Shown: positions 8,808 through 18,768 of the stretch, in pieces
Numbering within the stretch: the first letter of the stretch is position 1
How the letters are laid out: each line of letters begins with the position of its first letter
Assembly (NCBI GenBank): GCA_900319225.1
Contig: ONNV01000010.1
Location: 62,001 to 126,000, forward strand
Direction of reading: 5' to 3'
Source of the DNA: an uncultured Prevotellaceae bacterium
GTDB taxonomy: Bacteria; Bacteroidota; Bacteroidia; Bacteroidales; Bacteroidaceae
Length of the DNA: 64,000 nucleotides
The notes under the pieces: model-generated
Seen by the model: the letters and a program-made list of their open reading frames with translations, nothing else
Database searches by the model: none
What the model was told of the DNA's origin: nothing
Position numbers and translations under genes: made by a program

Positions 8808-9049
8808 GCAGGACATAAGGGTTGGGGACCATCAGTGAATGGCATAAGCGGAGCGCCATGGAAAGGCCGTTAAGAACATCGTGGCGTTCAACGACCAGGC
8901 CCACAAAGGGAGGTAAAAGCCTGCGAATGTTACCGCGACTGGAAGGAGCTAAGCGGCAACGCCGCGCTTTTGCGTAGCAAAATAAAATGAGGCTGGGCTA
9001 CGCGCCAGCGTAGCCCGGAACGTTGTGTCCCAAAATCCTTATGTCCTGC
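8808..9049. ncRNA. Structured element, copy A (candidate RNA)
   Basis: A 242-base element closed by a 13-base perfect stem (GCAGGACATAAGG at 8808-8820 with 9037-9049), followed inward by TTGGGGAC/GTCCCAA. Inside are GGACCATCAGTG, a hairpin ATGGC...GCCAT whose loop contains TAAGCGGAG, the block CCGTTAAGAAC, and hairpins GCGGC-aac-GCCGC, TTTTGC-gta-GCAAAA and GGGCTACGC-gcca-GCGTAGCCC. The same blocks occur in the same order at 25475-25683, with stems of different sequence but kept complementarity. It sits between the divergent lipoprotein and leuS genes. A minus-strand -7 box (TATTTTTG, 9058-9065) would start a transcript at about the element's right edge. Family not recognised; RNA nature is inferred. 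Confidence 0.55.
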
Positions 9050-9104
9050 GGAGCCTCCAAAAATAACTATACCTCTTTTAAAGGGGAAATTGCCCGAAAA
9101 TGTG

Positions 9105-9112
9105 TAATTTTG
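9105..9112 (+). promoter_or_regulatory. -7 promoter box for leuS operon
   Basis: TAATTTTG matches TAnnTTTG exactly and lies 27 bases upstream of the leuS ATG. No good -33 element at standard spacing. Confidence 0.55.
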
Positions 9113-9139
9113 CCGTTCGAAAATAAAAGCTAGTCTGTA

Positions 9140-11974
9140 ATGGAATACGATTTCAGAGCAATTGAAAAGAAATGGCAGGAAAAGTGGGCCAAGGAGGGAA
9201 CTTATAAGGTAACTGAGGATGCCTCTAAGCCCAAGTATTACGTACTCAACATGTTCCCCTATCCGTCAGGCGCCGGCCTGCACGTAGGACACCCTTTAGG
9301 CTACATTGCATCGGACATCTACGCCCGCTACAAGCGTCAGCAGGGATTCAATGTCCTCAACCCCATGGGTTACGATGCATACGGCCTGCCCGCCGAGCAG
9401 TACGCCATACAGACCGGCCAGCACCCCGCAATTACAACTGAGAACAACATAAACCGCTACCGCGAGCAGCTGGACAAGATAGGATTCTCATTTGATTGGG
9501 ACCGTGAGGTACGCACCTGCGAGCCCGGCTACTACCACTGGACCCAGTGGGCATTCCAGAAGATGTTCAACAGTTTCTACTGCAACAAGTGCCAGAGCGC
9601 CCAGCCCATTGAGAAGCTCATTGAGCACTTTGAGCAGAAGGGCACCGAAGGCCTTGACGTAGCCCAGAGCGAGGAGCTTGAGTTCACCGCCGCCGAGTGG
9701 ACGGCCATGGATGACAAGCAGAAGTCCGATGTCCTGATGAACTACCGCATAGCCTACCAGGGCGAGACCATGGTAAACTGGTGCGCCGGACTGGGCACAG
9801 TTCTTGCCAACGATGAAGTTGTTGAAGGTGTGTCAGTTCGCGGAGGGTTCCCCGTGGAACAAAAGAAGATGCGCCAGTGGTGCCTGCGTGTATCAGCTTA
9901 CGCACAGCGCCTGCTTGACGGTCTGGACAAGATAGACTGGTCAGACTCAATCAAGGAGACCCAGCGCAACTGGATAGGCCGCTCAGAGGGTACCGAGATG
10001 CAGTTCCACGTAAAGGACAGCGATATAGAATTCACCATATTCACCACCCGTGCCGATACCATATTCGGTGTAACCTTCATGGTACTGGCTCCTGAGAGCG
10101 AGCTTGTAGAGAAACTCACAACCGCTGCCCAGAAGAAGGAGGTGGATGCCTACGTAGCCGCCGTAAAGAAGCGCACCGAGCGTGAGCGCATAGCTGACCG
10201 CAAGGTTACAGGCGTGTTCAGCGGATCATACGCCATCAACCCCCTGACAGGTGAGGATGTTCCCGTATGGATCAGTGATTACGTACTGGCCGGCTACGGA
10301 ACAGGTGCCATCATGGCCGTTCCTGCACATGACAGCCGTGACTACGCATTTGCCAAGCACTTTGGCCTGGAGATCCGTCCGCTCATTGAGGGTTGCGATG
10401 TATCCGAGGAGAGCTTTGATGCCAAGGAGGGTATCATGATGAACTCACCCCGTCCTGACCAGATCCGCGAGGGCGGACTCAATCTGAACGGCCTTAGCGT
10501 AAAGGAGGCCATTGCAGCCACCAAGAAATACGTTAAGGAGAACAAGCTGGGCCGCATCAAGGTCAACTACCGTCTGCGTGACGCCATATTCAGCCGTCAG
10601 CGCTACTGGGGCGAGCCCTTCCCTGTATACTATAAAAACGGAATACCCACAATGATACCTGAGGAATGCCTGCCGCTGGAGCTCCCCGAGATAAGTGAAT
10701 ACAAGCCCACTCAGACCGGTGAGCCCCCGCTTGGTCACGCCCAGGACTGGGCCTTTGACACCAAACAGAAGAAGGTGGTAAGCAAGTCACTCATAGACAA
10801 CGTGACCGTATTCCCGCTTGAGCTCAACACCATGCCCGGATTTGCAGGCTCATCGGCCTACTATCTGCGTTACATGGATCCCCATAATGACAAGGCGCTG
10901 GTAAGCAAGGAGGCTGACAGCTACTGGAAGTGCGTAGACCTCTATCTGGGAGGATCGGAGCACGCCACAGGTCACCTTATCTACTCCCGTTTCTGGAACA
11001 AGTTCCTCAAGGATCTGGGCGTAAGTGAGGTTGAGGAGCCGTTCAGCAAGCTTATCAACCAGGGTATGATCCAGGGCCGCAGTAACTTTGTATACCGTAT
11101 CAAGGACACAAATACATTCGTATCATACGGCCTCAAGGACCAGTATGACACCACTCCCATCCACGTTGACGTAAACATTGTAAGTGCCGATGTCCTGGAT
11201 GTAGAGGCATTCAAGAACTGGCGCCCCGAGTACAACAACGCCGAGTTCATACTGGAGAACGGCAAGTACATCTGCGGATGGGCTGTCGAGAAGATGAGTA
11301 AGTCTATGTTCAACGTGGTCAATCCCGATGTAATCATAGAGAGATACGGAGCTGATACCCTGCGCATGTACGAGATGTTCCTTGGCCCGCTTGAGCAGTC
11401 AAAGCCCTGGGATACCAACGGTATTGACGGCTGCCACCGCTTTATCCGCAAGATGTGGAACCTCTTTACTGATAAAGAAGGTAACCTGAACGTATCTGAC
11501 GATGCACCCACAAAGGACGAGCTCAAGTCAATCCACAAGCTCATTAAGAAGGTAACTGAGGATATAGAGAACTTCTCATACAACACATCTGTAGCAGCAT
11601 TCATGATCTGCGTGAACGAGCTGTCAGGACTCAAGTGCAACAAGCGTCAGGTACTCTCTGACCTTGTCAAGCTGATTGCCCCGTTTGCCCCGCATATTGC
11701 CGAGGAACTCTGGCAGGCACTTGGCAACCAGACAACAGTTTGCGATGCCCAGTGGCCCAAGTTTGACGAGAGCTATCTCAAGGAGGACAGCATCACCTAC
11801 TCCATCTCATTCAACGGTAAGACCCGCTTTACCCTTGACTTCCCTGCCGATGCCACCCAGCAGCAGATTCAGGATGCCGTTCTGGCCAATGAGAAAGCTT
11901 TAGGGTACATAAACGGTCAGGCCATCCGCAAGGTGATTGTGGTACCGCGCAAGATTGTAAACATTGTACTCTAA
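9140..11974 (+). CDS. leuS: Leucyl-tRNA synthetase
   Basis: A class I aminoacyl-tRNA synthetase of 944 residues that charges tRNA-Leu with leucine. The HIGH signature appears as HVGH near residue 49 in [17 protein letters not shown], and KMSKS near residue 718. Between them lie the CP1 editing domain (threonine-rich [12 protein letters not shown], then [13 protein letters not shown]), which hydrolyses mischarged tRNA, and the catalytic-core block [10 protein letters not shown]. Length is normal for the bacterial enzyme. First gene of a leuS-rdgB-porZ run with gaps of 5 and -4 bases. The coding strand is notably C-rich compared with + strand genes to the right of 15.3 kb. Confidence 0.98.
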   Translation: MEYDFRAIEKKWQEKWAKEGTYKVTEDASKPKYYVLNMFPYPSGAGLHVGHPLGYIASDIYARYKRQQGFNVLNPMGYDAYGLPAEQYAIQTGQHPAITTENNINRYREQLDKIGFSFDWDREVRTCEPGYYHWTQWAFQKMFNSFYCNKCQSAQPIEKLIEHFEQKGTEGLDVAQSEELEFTAAEWTAMDDKQKSDVLMNYRIAYQGETMVNWCAGLGTVLANDEVVEGVSVRGGFPVEQKKMRQWCLRVSAYAQRLLDGLDKIDWSDSIKETQRNWIGRSEGTEMQFHVKDSDIEFTIFTTRADTIFGVTFMVLAPESELVEKLTTAAQKKEVDAYVAAVKKRTERERIADRKVTGVFSGSYAINPLTGEDVPVWISDYVLAGYGTGAIMAVPAHDSRDYAFAKHFGLEIRPLIEGCDVSEESFDAKEGIMMNSPRPDQIREGGLNLNGLSVKEAIAATKKYVKENKLGRIKVNYRLRDAIFSRQRYWGEPFPVYYKNGIPTMIPEECLPLELPEISEYKPTQTGEPPLGHAQDWAFDTKQKKVVSKSLIDNVTVFPLELNTMPGFAGSSAYYLRYMDPHNDKALVSKEADSYWKCVDLYLGGSEHATGHLIYSRFWNKFLKDLGVSEVEEPFSKLINQGMIQGRSNFVYRIKDTNTFVSYGLKDQYDTTPIHVDVNIVSADVLDVEAFKNWRPEYNNAEFILENGKYICGWAVEKMSKSMFNVVNPDVIIERYGADTLRMYEMFLGPLEQSKPWDTNGIDGCHRFIRKMWNLFTDKEGNLNVSDDAPTKDELKSIHKLIKKVTEDIENFSYNTSVAAFMICVNELSGLKCNKRQVLSDLVKLIAPFAPHIAEELWQALGNQTTVCDAQWPKFDESYLKEDSITYSISFNGKTRFTLDFPADATQQQIQDAVLANEKALGYINGQAIRKVIVVPRKIVNIVL

Positions 11975-11979
11975 GCAAC

Positions 11980-12555
11980 ATGAGACTGGTTTTTGCCACC
12001 AATAACGCCCACAAACTTGAGGAGGTCCGCCAGATACTCGGAGACCGCTTCAAGGTGCTGTCACTGAATGACATTAACTGCCACGAGGATATCCCCGAGA
12101 CAGGTGATACATTCCAGGACAACGCCCTGCAGAAAGCCCGTTTCATCAAGGAGCACTACGGTTATGACTGTTTTGCCGATGACACCGGACTTGAGGTGAA
12201 AGCCTTGAACGGAGCACCCGGAGTTCACTCCGCACGCTACGCAGGTGACCATGACTCGGAGGCCAATATGACCAAGCTGCTCCATGAACTTGAAAAAAAA
12301 ACTGACCGCAGCGCACAATTCCGCACAGTTGTTGCGTTAATACTTAACGGACAGGAAGTTCTGTTTGAGGGAATAGTGACCGGACAGATTGCGACAGAGC
12401 GTCATTATGGAGACGGAGGATTTGGATATGATCCTGTCTTTGTCCCCGACGGTTACACGGAAACTTTCTCTCAGATGTCTTCTGAAGGCAAGAACCTGAT
12501 AAGCCACAGGGGACGCGCCGTAAGAAAACTGGCAGATTATCTTAGACAATTATGA
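11980..12555 (+). CDS. rdgB: XTP/dITP diphosphatase (RdgB/HAM1 family)
   Basis: A 191-residue house-cleaning enzyme that hydrolyses non-canonical purine triphosphates (XTP, dITP, ITP) to monophosphates, keeping them out of DNA and RNA. Family signatures are [16 protein letters not shown] at the N-terminus, [13 protein letters not shown], the [25 protein letters not shown] active-site region and [10 protein letters not shown] with a C-terminal [10 protein letters not shown]. It starts 5 bases after leuS and its stop overlaps the start of the PorZ-like gene by four bases (ATGA), so the three are one operon. Confidence 0.96.
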   Translation: MRLVFATNNAHKLEEVRQILGDRFKVLSLNDINCHEDIPETGDTFQDNALQKARFIKEHYGYDCFADDTGLEVKALNGAPGVHSARYAGDHDSEANMTKLLHELEKKTDRSAQFRTVVALILNGQEVLFEGIVTGQIATERHYGDGGFGYDPVFVPDGYTETFSQMSSEGKNLISHRGRAVRKLADYLRQL

Positions 12556-14870
12556 TAAAGAGACTGACAAGAGGAGCCATTATCGCAATCGCTGCGGTAA
12601 TGCTCCTTTTGCCTTTTTATAAGGCTGACGCAGGTATCCCGGTAGGTACCTGGAGAGCACATCCGGCATATAATGACGCCACATTCTCAATTAAGGCATT
12701 CGGTTGCATATTTGTACTGAGTGACGGTGCACTCTATCTGTATGATACCGCCGATAACGGCATTTACACGATAGACAAGACCGGTGGACTGGGTGATACC
12801 GATATCGCCGCAATTGGTTACAGCAACACCCAGCAAGCTCTAGTATTAGCCTATTCTGACGGTAATATAGATATACTCTACCAGGACTTTACCATCTATA
12901 ACTTCACTGACCTTAAGAACAGTGGTACCGTAACGGTAAATGAGCTCAAGGTAACAGGAAACTACGCATACATATCAACCAATATCGGACTGGTTGTTTT
13001 TGACGTACAGCGCAGGGAAATAAAGAATACATTCCGCTTTGAATCATCGGTCAATACATCAGTCATACTTAGCGACAGCATCATCTGCAGTACCGATGAC
13101 GGGACATATCTGGGTATTATGAGTGACAACCTGCTTGACAAGAGCAATTGGAAACAGTTCTGTACATCCAGGTACAGTGAACTGTTACTGTTTGACAATG
13201 AACTTACAGGTTATACTCCCGATAATAAAATAGTTACAATCAACCGCACCACAGCGGCTTCAGTCAATGTACTGGATGATGTTACCGGCATTTCATTATT
13301 GACCGATGACAGACTGGCTGTCATTAAGGATACCATCGTATCATTTTACAATGATTTCTCTGACAGCAGGCAATATGAATTTGACTATCATATCAATGAC
13401 ATCATAACTGACGGCAACTCTCTCTGGACAGCCGAGGGTGTAAGAGGACTCTGTAACTATGAGATAGTCAATGACACACTTATTTGTAATGCCCAGTTGC
13501 TCAAACCTAACAGTCCGCGCCGTAACTGGTTCCATTCAGTTTCATGGCCTGAAGAGGGCAGGATGCTTATTGTAGGAGGATGTCATAACTATCAGGGTAT
13601 AGACTATCCGGGAACACTTATGATCTATGAGAATGACCGATGGTCTTATCTTCCGGAAGATCTGAAATCAATTACAGGTTTGGATTATGAGAATCTTACT
13701 GAAGCCGTACAGGATCCCATCGATCCGGGTCACATATTTGTAGGATCCACAGGTCAGGGCTTATATGAATTTAGGAATTATCAGTTCTATAAACTCCATA
13801 CATGGAATAACAGCGGACTTACAAGTATATTGAATGACAATGAGTACAATAAGAATCATTACGTACGTATAAGTGCCCTGCAATATGACAATGACGGTAA
13901 TCTATGGATGGCCAATAATGAGAGACCTACCATAATAAAGGCTATGCAGCCAGACGGTAACTGGTTTGGTCTCTATTATCCGGAACTTGACAGTCTGCCT
14001 ACATTCAAACAACTCAGGTTTGACAGTAAAGGACGTATCTGGCTTATTTCAACAAGACATAAACCTGGAATAATCTGTATTGACCTGAACGGTACACCTA
14101 AAAACGTTTCGGATGACAGGATAAAGTTTTCCGGAGCCTTATTTAATAATCAGGACGGTACAACAGAAGAGGTATATGACATATATTTCTATGAAACAGA
14201 CCTAGACGGAGATATATGGATAGGTACCAACAGAGGTATATTTGTATTAAGGGATCCTGACTCTTTCATATCTGATCCCAATCCTGTATTTGAACGTATC
14301 AAAATACCGCGTAATGACGGATCGGACCTGGCTGATTACCTGCTTAACGGAGTTATGACGACAGCCATGTTCGTTGACCAGGGAAACCGTAAATGGATAG
14401 GTACACTTGATCAGGGAGTATTCCTTATGAGTGCTGACGGAACAGAGACTCTGGAGCATTTCACTACATCAAATTCTCCTCTTCCGTCAAACCATATACT
14501 AAGCATAACAAATGATGGCCAAAACGGCTCTGTTTTCTTTGGTACAAGCCTTGGAATGGTAGAGTATGGAGGCCAGGCCAGGGACCCTGAAAAAAGTCTG
14601 TCAGAATCAAATATTATGGTTTATCCTAATCCTGTAAAACCTAATTTTGACGGATATGTTACAATAACAGGGCTTACTGAGAACAGTACCATCAGGATAA
14701 TGTCAAATTCAGGCCGCCTTATACATCAGGCAACATCAAACGGCGGCTCATACAGCTGGAACCTTACCGATATGAACGGCAGACAGGTTTCATCGGGCGT
14801 ATATCACGCAATAATCACCAATCTTGAAAACAATAAGAGCGAGAGTACATCTATCACGGTAATCAGATGA
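12552..14870 (+). CDS. porZ: PorZ-like T9SS attachment-complex protein, beta-propellers plus sorting domain
   Basis: A 772-residue exported protein. Residues 1-27 are a signal peptide. The mature part begins [15 protein letters not shown] and contains repeated propeller blades of the two-component-regulator type (e.g. [33 protein letters not shown]). Residues about 690-772 are a type A T9SS sorting domain: [43 protein letters not shown]. Length and layout match PorZ of Porphyromonas gingivalis, a surface component of the complex (PorU, PorV, PorQ, PorZ) that processes T9SS cargo and supplies anionic LPS. The start overlaps rdgB by four bases. The porZ assignment is by architecture and N-terminal sequence. 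Confidence 0.82.
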   Translation: MIKRLTRGAIIAIAAVMLLLPFYKADAGIPVGTWRAHPAYNDATFSIKAFGCIFVLSDGALYLYDTADNGIYTIDKTGGLGDTDIAAIGYSNTQQALVLAYSDGNIDILYQDFTIYNFTDLKNSGTVTVNELKVTGNYAYISTNIGLVVFDVQRREIKNTFRFESSVNTSVILSDSIICSTDDGTYLGIMSDNLLDKSNWKQFCTSRYSELLLFDNELTGYTPDNKIVTINRTTAASVNVLDDVTGISLLTDDRLAVIKDTIVSFYNDFSDSRQYEFDYHINDIITDGNSLWTAEGVRGLCNYEIVNDTLICNAQLLKPNSPRRNWFHSVSWPEEGRMLIVGGCHNYQGIDYPGTLMIYENDRWSYLPEDLKSITGLDYENLTEAVQDPIDPGHIFVGSTGQGLYEFRNYQFYKLHTWNNSGLTSILNDNEYNKNHYVRISALQYDNDGNLWMANNERPTIIKAMQPDGNWFGLYYPELDSLPTFKQLRFDSKGRIWLISTRHKPGIICIDLNGTPKNVSDDRIKFSGALFNNQDGTTEEVYDIYFYETDLDGDIWIGTNRGIFVLRDPDSFISDPNPVFERIKIPRNDGSDLADYLLNGVMTTAMFVDQGNRKWIGTLDQGVFLMSADGTETLEHFTTSNSPLPSNHILSITNDGQNGSVFFGTSLGMVEYGGQARDPEKSLSESNIMVYPNPVKPNFDGYVTITGLTENSTIRIMSNSGRLIHQATSNGGSYSWNLTDMNGRQVSSGVYHAIITNLENNKSESTSITVIR

Positions 14871-15305
14871 TATAAGATTATGTATGTTCTGTTTTTATTT
14901 CAATTGAACTTTTTGTTTTAATAGGTTGTTGAAACTGTTGATATCTTTCAGCAGCTGCAGCCTCTATTTTTTTGTTCACTCTTACCAACAATATCCAAGT
15001 ACTGTAATTAACAGGTCAAATGATTGATATTTATTATGATACATTGATATCAACAACATGTTGATTACTCTGTATCTATATATATTCAGGCAATATTCAA
15101 ATTGATTCTGTTAATTACCTGTTTCTAATTTGAAGCAATAAAAAACGGTTATCTACATGATGTTTTGAATTATTTTTCCATTGTCATGACCAAACTGAAA
15201 AAGCAAATTTTAAATCCACTTTTTACAACTTTCTTATGAACACTTATTCACTCTGTTTTTAACAGCATAATTGATAAAATGAACTAATTTTACACCGCAT
15301 TAAGT
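14871..15305. other. AT-rich gene-free region, candidate replication origin (oriC)
   Basis: 435 bases without a coding frame, strongly AT-rich. It contains DnaA-box-like nonamers, all on the + strand: TTATCTACA (15149-15157), TTATGAACA (15234-15242), TTATTCACT (15244-15252), TTTTTAACA (15256-15264) and TTTTACACC (15288-15296). Each is close but not identical to TTATCCACA, and the middle three are spaced 10-12 bases, i.e. in helical phase. TAATTAACAG (15005-15014) is repeated inverted as CTGTTAATTA (15108-15117), and TTGATATCAA is a perfect palindrome. G/C strand bias appears to change across this point and a parS site lies 8 kb to the right. No dnaA gene is nearby. Assignment is inference. 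Confidence 0.45.
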
Positions 15306-15857
15306 ATGACACATATGAGAAAACTCACTGTATCGGAACTTGGTAGAATTGATGTGGAGCAGTTCAGAAACAGCCGTAAACTGCCCCTTACAATCATTCT
15401 GGATGATGTACGCAGCCTCTATAACGTAGGTTCCGTATTCCGTACTTCCGATGCATTCAGGGTTGAGCGTATTATACTGTGCGGTATAACAGCTACTCCC
15501 GATAACTCACTTGTTGAGATACATAAGACTGCTCTGGGAGCTGAGGAGAGTGTTGAATGGGTTTATTCAAATGATTGTGCAGCTGTTGTCAAGGAACTTG
15601 GTGAGAAAGGTTATACTACCATAGCAGTAGAACAGGTTGAAGGTAGCGTAAAAATGGATGAACTTAGGATTGATCCTGCTGCCAGTTATGCACTTGTTTT
15701 GGGTAATGAGGTGAAAGGTGTCAACCAGAATGTGGTTGACCTGTGTAAAATGTCACTTGAAATACCTCAATACGGAACAAAACACTCTCTCAACGTGTCT
15801 GTTACGGCAGGACTTGTAATATGGGAGTTTTATAAACAGCTTAAGGAGCTGCTTTAA
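15306..15857 (+). CDS. TrmH/SpoU-family RNA methyltransferase
   Basis: A 183-residue SPOUT-fold methyltransferase that would 2'-O-methylate a ribose in tRNA or rRNA using S-adenosylmethionine. Motif 1 is the DDVRSLYNVGSVFRTSDAF segment. Motif 2 is ALVLGNEVKGVNQ and motif 3 is IPQYGTKHSLNVSVTAGLVIWEF, which together form the knotted SAM site. It lacks an N-terminal substrate-binding domain, as the smallest members do, so the target RNA cannot be told. Two in-frame ATGs (15306 and 15315) are possible starts. It converges on polA with only two bases between stops. The coding strand is markedly G-rich (18 G, 8 C in 15661-15720). Confidence 0.9.
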   Translation: MTHMRKLTVSELGRIDVEQFRNSRKLPLTIILDDVRSLYNVGSVFRTSDAFRVERIILCGITATPDNSLVEIHKTALGAEESVEWVYSNDCAAVVKELGEKGYTTIAVEQVEGSVKMDELRIDPAASYALVLGNEVKGVNQNVVDLCKMSLEIPQYGTKHSLNVSVTAGLVIWEFYKQLKELL

Positions 15858-15859
15858 TC

Positions 15860-18694
15860 TTAATGTGCCTGGAGCCAGTTGTCTCCCCAACCGCAGTCAG
15901 CAATGAGCGGAACTGACATTGGCCATGCATTCTGCATCTCTTCAATCACAATCTTCTGAACTATTTCCTCCTCACCGGGAACTACATTGAAGTTGAGTTC
16001 GTCATGAACCTGCAGTATCATTGTTGACTTGATACCTTCTGCCATGAACCTGCGGTATATGGCAATCATTGCTTTCTTGATAATATCAGCTGCACTACCC
16101 TGTATCGGAGCATTGATTGCATTACGCTCTGCAAATCCACGTACAGTTGCATTGTGTGAGTTGATATCGGGCAGATAACGCTTACGTTTGAGAATTGTCT
16201 CTATGTATCCTTTCTGACGTGCATTCTCTATGGCGGTATCCATATAGTTCTTTATACCGCTGTATGTGATGAAATAGTTTTCTATCAACTCCTTGGCTTC
16301 AGTACGGCTTACACCCATACGCTGTGCCAGACCAAAAGCCGATATACCGTAAATGATACCGAAGTTTGCAGTCTTGGCTTTGCTGCGCTCTGATTTGGTA
16401 ACCTCATCAATTGGTTTATGGAATACCTTGGCAGCTGTGGCGGCATGTATGTCATGTCCCAGACGGAAATCCTCTATCATGTTCTTATCCTGGCTCAGAT
16501 GGGCCATGATACGCAGCTCAATCTGTGAATAGTCGGCCGAGAAGAATTTGCAGCCGGGCTCAGGAATGAATGCCTTGCGCACCTCCTTTCCGTCCTCATC
16601 ACGTACAGGTATGTTCTGCAGGTTAGGATTGCTTGAACTGAGGCGTCCTGTGGCGGTAACTGTCTGGTTGAATGACGTATGTATCTTGCCGGTAGCCGGA
16701 TTTACCAGCTGAGGCAGAGCATCTACATAGGTGCCAAGCAGTTTCTTAAGACCACGGTACTTGAGTATGAGGTCCACTATGGTATGGTCGGCACGGAGTG
16801 ACTCCAGCACATCCTCGGATGTCACATACTGTCCGGTCTTGGTTTTCTTGGGCTTGTCAACAATCTTCATCCTGTCAAACAGGATCTCTCCCACCTGCTT
16901 AGGTGACAGGATATTGAACTGCTCCCCACCGGCCTCCTGATAGATCTGCTGCTCCAGGTTCTTCATCCTCTCGGTAAAGAGACGGGACGTGTCGGCCAGT
17001 GCTGCGGGATCAATCATGGCTCCGTTACGCTCCATATATGCCAGAACCTGAACCAGCGGCATCTCAACTTCACGGAACAGAGGCGTGGTACCGTCCTTTT
17101 CAAGTTCTTTCTCCAGGATATTCTTGAGCTGCATGGTTACATCGGCATCCTCACATGCATATTCATAAACCTTCTGCGGCTCAAGGTCAGCCATATTCTT
17201 CTGGTTCCTGCCTTTCTCTCCTATGAGTTCCTCTATATGGATGGTCTTGTAACCGAGATAAATCTCAGCCAGGTAATCCATGTTATGGTGGAGTTCGGGT
17301 TGAAGGATGTAATGGGCAATCATGGTGTCAAAGAGTTCACCCTTAACCTGAATTCCGTAGTTACCCAGAATGAGTATGTCATATTTTATGTTCTGTCCTA
17401 TCTTGAGTGATGCGGGATTTTCAAACACCGGACGGAAAATCTCAAGCATCCGCTGCTTTCCCTCCTTCTCTTTGGGCATCGCAACATACCAAGCCTCATG
17501 TTCCTTAAGACTTACACTCAAACCTACAATTTGTGCAGTGATTGCATCTGTTCCGGTGGTTTCAGTGTCAAAACAGAAAAAATCCTGTGCAGCGATTTTG
17601 TGGGCTAATGATTTTGCATCTTGTTCAGTCTCAATGAGATAGTAAGAGTGTTGCGTGTTTTTTATGTCCTTGAGATTTGAAAATTCCTGAGTAGGCTGTA
17701 CATCGGGCTGGAATAAATCAAAGAGATCGCCATGAAAACCGTCATTTGCGGAGGCTTTGGGAGTGGGCGCCTGAGTTGGGACGGAGTCATCACTCTTTTC
17801 AGTGACGACAGTTTGTGCCGATCCGTTTCTGTTTTTGAACTTGGCCATGAGTGAACGGAACTCCAGGTCTTCAAACAGAGTTACCAGTTTTTCCCTGTCG
17901 GGGTCAGAGAACTTGAGCTGTTCCATGTCAAGTTCAATTGGAACATCAGTCCTTATGGTTGCAAGCAGACGGCTGAACTTTATCTGATCGACATTGTTTT
18001 CAACTTTCTCCTTGAGCGCACCTTTCAGTTTGTCGGTACCGGCCAGGAGTCCGTCTATACCTCCAAACTCATTGATAAGTTTTACTGCAGTCTTCTCACC
18101 TATGCCGGGACAGCCGGGTATGTTATCGGAACTGTCACCCATCAGGCCAAGCATATCTATCACCTGGCTTGTGTCCTGCAGTCCGTACTTTTCCAGGACC
18201 TGGGCCGGTCCCATCACCTCATATCCGTTGTTGCCGTACTTGGGGCGGTATATGAGTGACCTCTCTGTAACCAGCTGGCAGTAGTCCTTATCGGGGGTCA
18301 TCATGTAGGTGGTTATGCCCTTTTCATCGGCTTTATGGGCAAGCGTACCTATCACGTCATCGGCCTCGAATCCGGCAACCTCAAGTATGGGTATGCGGTA
18401 GGCCTCAAGTATCTGCTTGATTACTGGGACGGATTCACGTATAACCTCTGGGGTCTCCTCACGCTGTGCCTTGTACTCCTTATAGAGCTCATGGCGGAAC
18501 GTGCCGCCCTTGGGATCGAAAGCTACACCTATATGGGTTGGTTTCTCCTTGGTCAGAATCTCCTCAAGGGTGTTTACAAAGCCAAGTACGGCCGATGTGT
18601 TGAACCCTTTGGAGTTAATTCTGGGTGCCTTGAGGAAAGCATAGTAAGCCCTGTATATCAGAGCATAAGCATCTAGGAGAAACAGTTTTTCCAT
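15860..18694 (-). CDS. polA: DNA polymerase I
   Basis: A 944-residue three-domain polymerase for Okazaki-fragment maturation and repair synthesis. Residues 1-290 are the 5'-3' flap exonuclease (FLLDAYALIYRAYYA, then GFEADDVIGTLA). Around residue 378 is the 3'-5' exonuclease motif FCFDTETTG with the catalytic D-x-E intact, so proofreading is expected. The polymerase domain carries motif A FSADYSQIELR, motif B RSKAKTANFGIIYG and motif C LQVHDELNF. About 40 residues between the exonuclease domains (near 290-335) are a low-complexity Pro/Ser/Thr linker. Convergent with the methyltransferase gene on its left; divergent from the polyprenyl synthase gene. Confidence 0.97.
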   Translation of the reverse strand: MEKLFLLDAYALIYRAYYAFLKAPRINSKGFNTSAVLGFVNTLEEILTKEKPTHIGVAFDPKGGTFRHELYKEYKAQREETPEVIRESVPVIKQILEAYRIPILEVAGFEADDVIGTLAHKADEKGITTYMMTPDKDYCQLVTERSLIYRPKYGNNGYEVMGPAQVLEKYGLQDTSQVIDMLGLMGDSSDNIPGCPGIGEKTAVKLINEFGGIDGLLAGTDKLKGALKEKVENNVDQIKFSRLLATIRTDVPIELDMEQLKFSDPDREKLVTLFEDLEFRSLMAKFKNRNGSAQTVVTEKSDDSVPTQAPTPKASANDGFHGDLFDLFQPDVQPTQEFSNLKDIKNTQHSYYLIETEQDAKSLAHKIAAQDFFCFDTETTGTDAITAQIVGLSVSLKEHEAWYVAMPKEKEGKQRMLEIFRPVFENPASLKIGQNIKYDILILGNYGIQVKGELFDTMIAHYILQPELHHNMDYLAEIYLGYKTIHIEELIGEKGRNQKNMADLEPQKVYEYACEDADVTMQLKNILEKELEKDGTTPLFREVEMPLVQVLAYMERNGAMIDPAALADTSRLFTERMKNLEQQIYQEAGGEQFNILSPKQVGEILFDRMKIVDKPKKTKTGQYVTSEDVLESLRADHTIVDLILKYRGLKKLLGTYVDALPQLVNPATGKIHTSFNQTVTATGRLSSSNPNLQNIPVRDEDGKEVRKAFIPEPGCKFFSADYSQIELRIMAHLSQDKNMIEDFRLGHDIHAATAAKVFHKPIDEVTKSERSKAKTANFGIIYGISAFGLAQRMGVSRTEAKELIENYFITYSGIKNYMDTAIENARQKGYIETILKRKRYLPDINSHNATVRGFAERNAINAPIQGSAADIIKKAMIAIYRRFMAEGIKSTMILQVHDELNFNVVPGEEEIVQKIVIEEMQNAWPMSVPLIADCGWGDNWLQAH

Positions 18695-18752
18695 ATGGAT
18701 GTGTATTGATATGTAAAAATACTAATTAATTCTCTAATCGGACATTTATTGT

Positions 18753-18760
18753 TAATTTTG
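18753..18760 (+). promoter_or_regulatory. -7 promoter box abutting the polyprenyl synthase start
   Basis: TAATTTTG is an exact TAnnTTTG box ending only 8 bases before the ATG at 18769. Transcription would begin almost at the start codon, giving a nearly leaderless mRNA, or would favour the second in-frame ATG at 18778. Confidence 0.5.
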
Positions 18761-18768
18761 CCACGGAT

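Noticed and set aside
8128-8904. Longer start (8904) for the small lipoprotein gene
   Set aside because: The extension runs through the structured element and the promoter box; only the start at 8721 gives a lipoprotein signal.
8808-9049. RNase P RNA, tmRNA or SRP RNA
   Set aside because: Signature sequences of these RNAs are not seen, and the element is present twice, unlike these single-copy RNAs.
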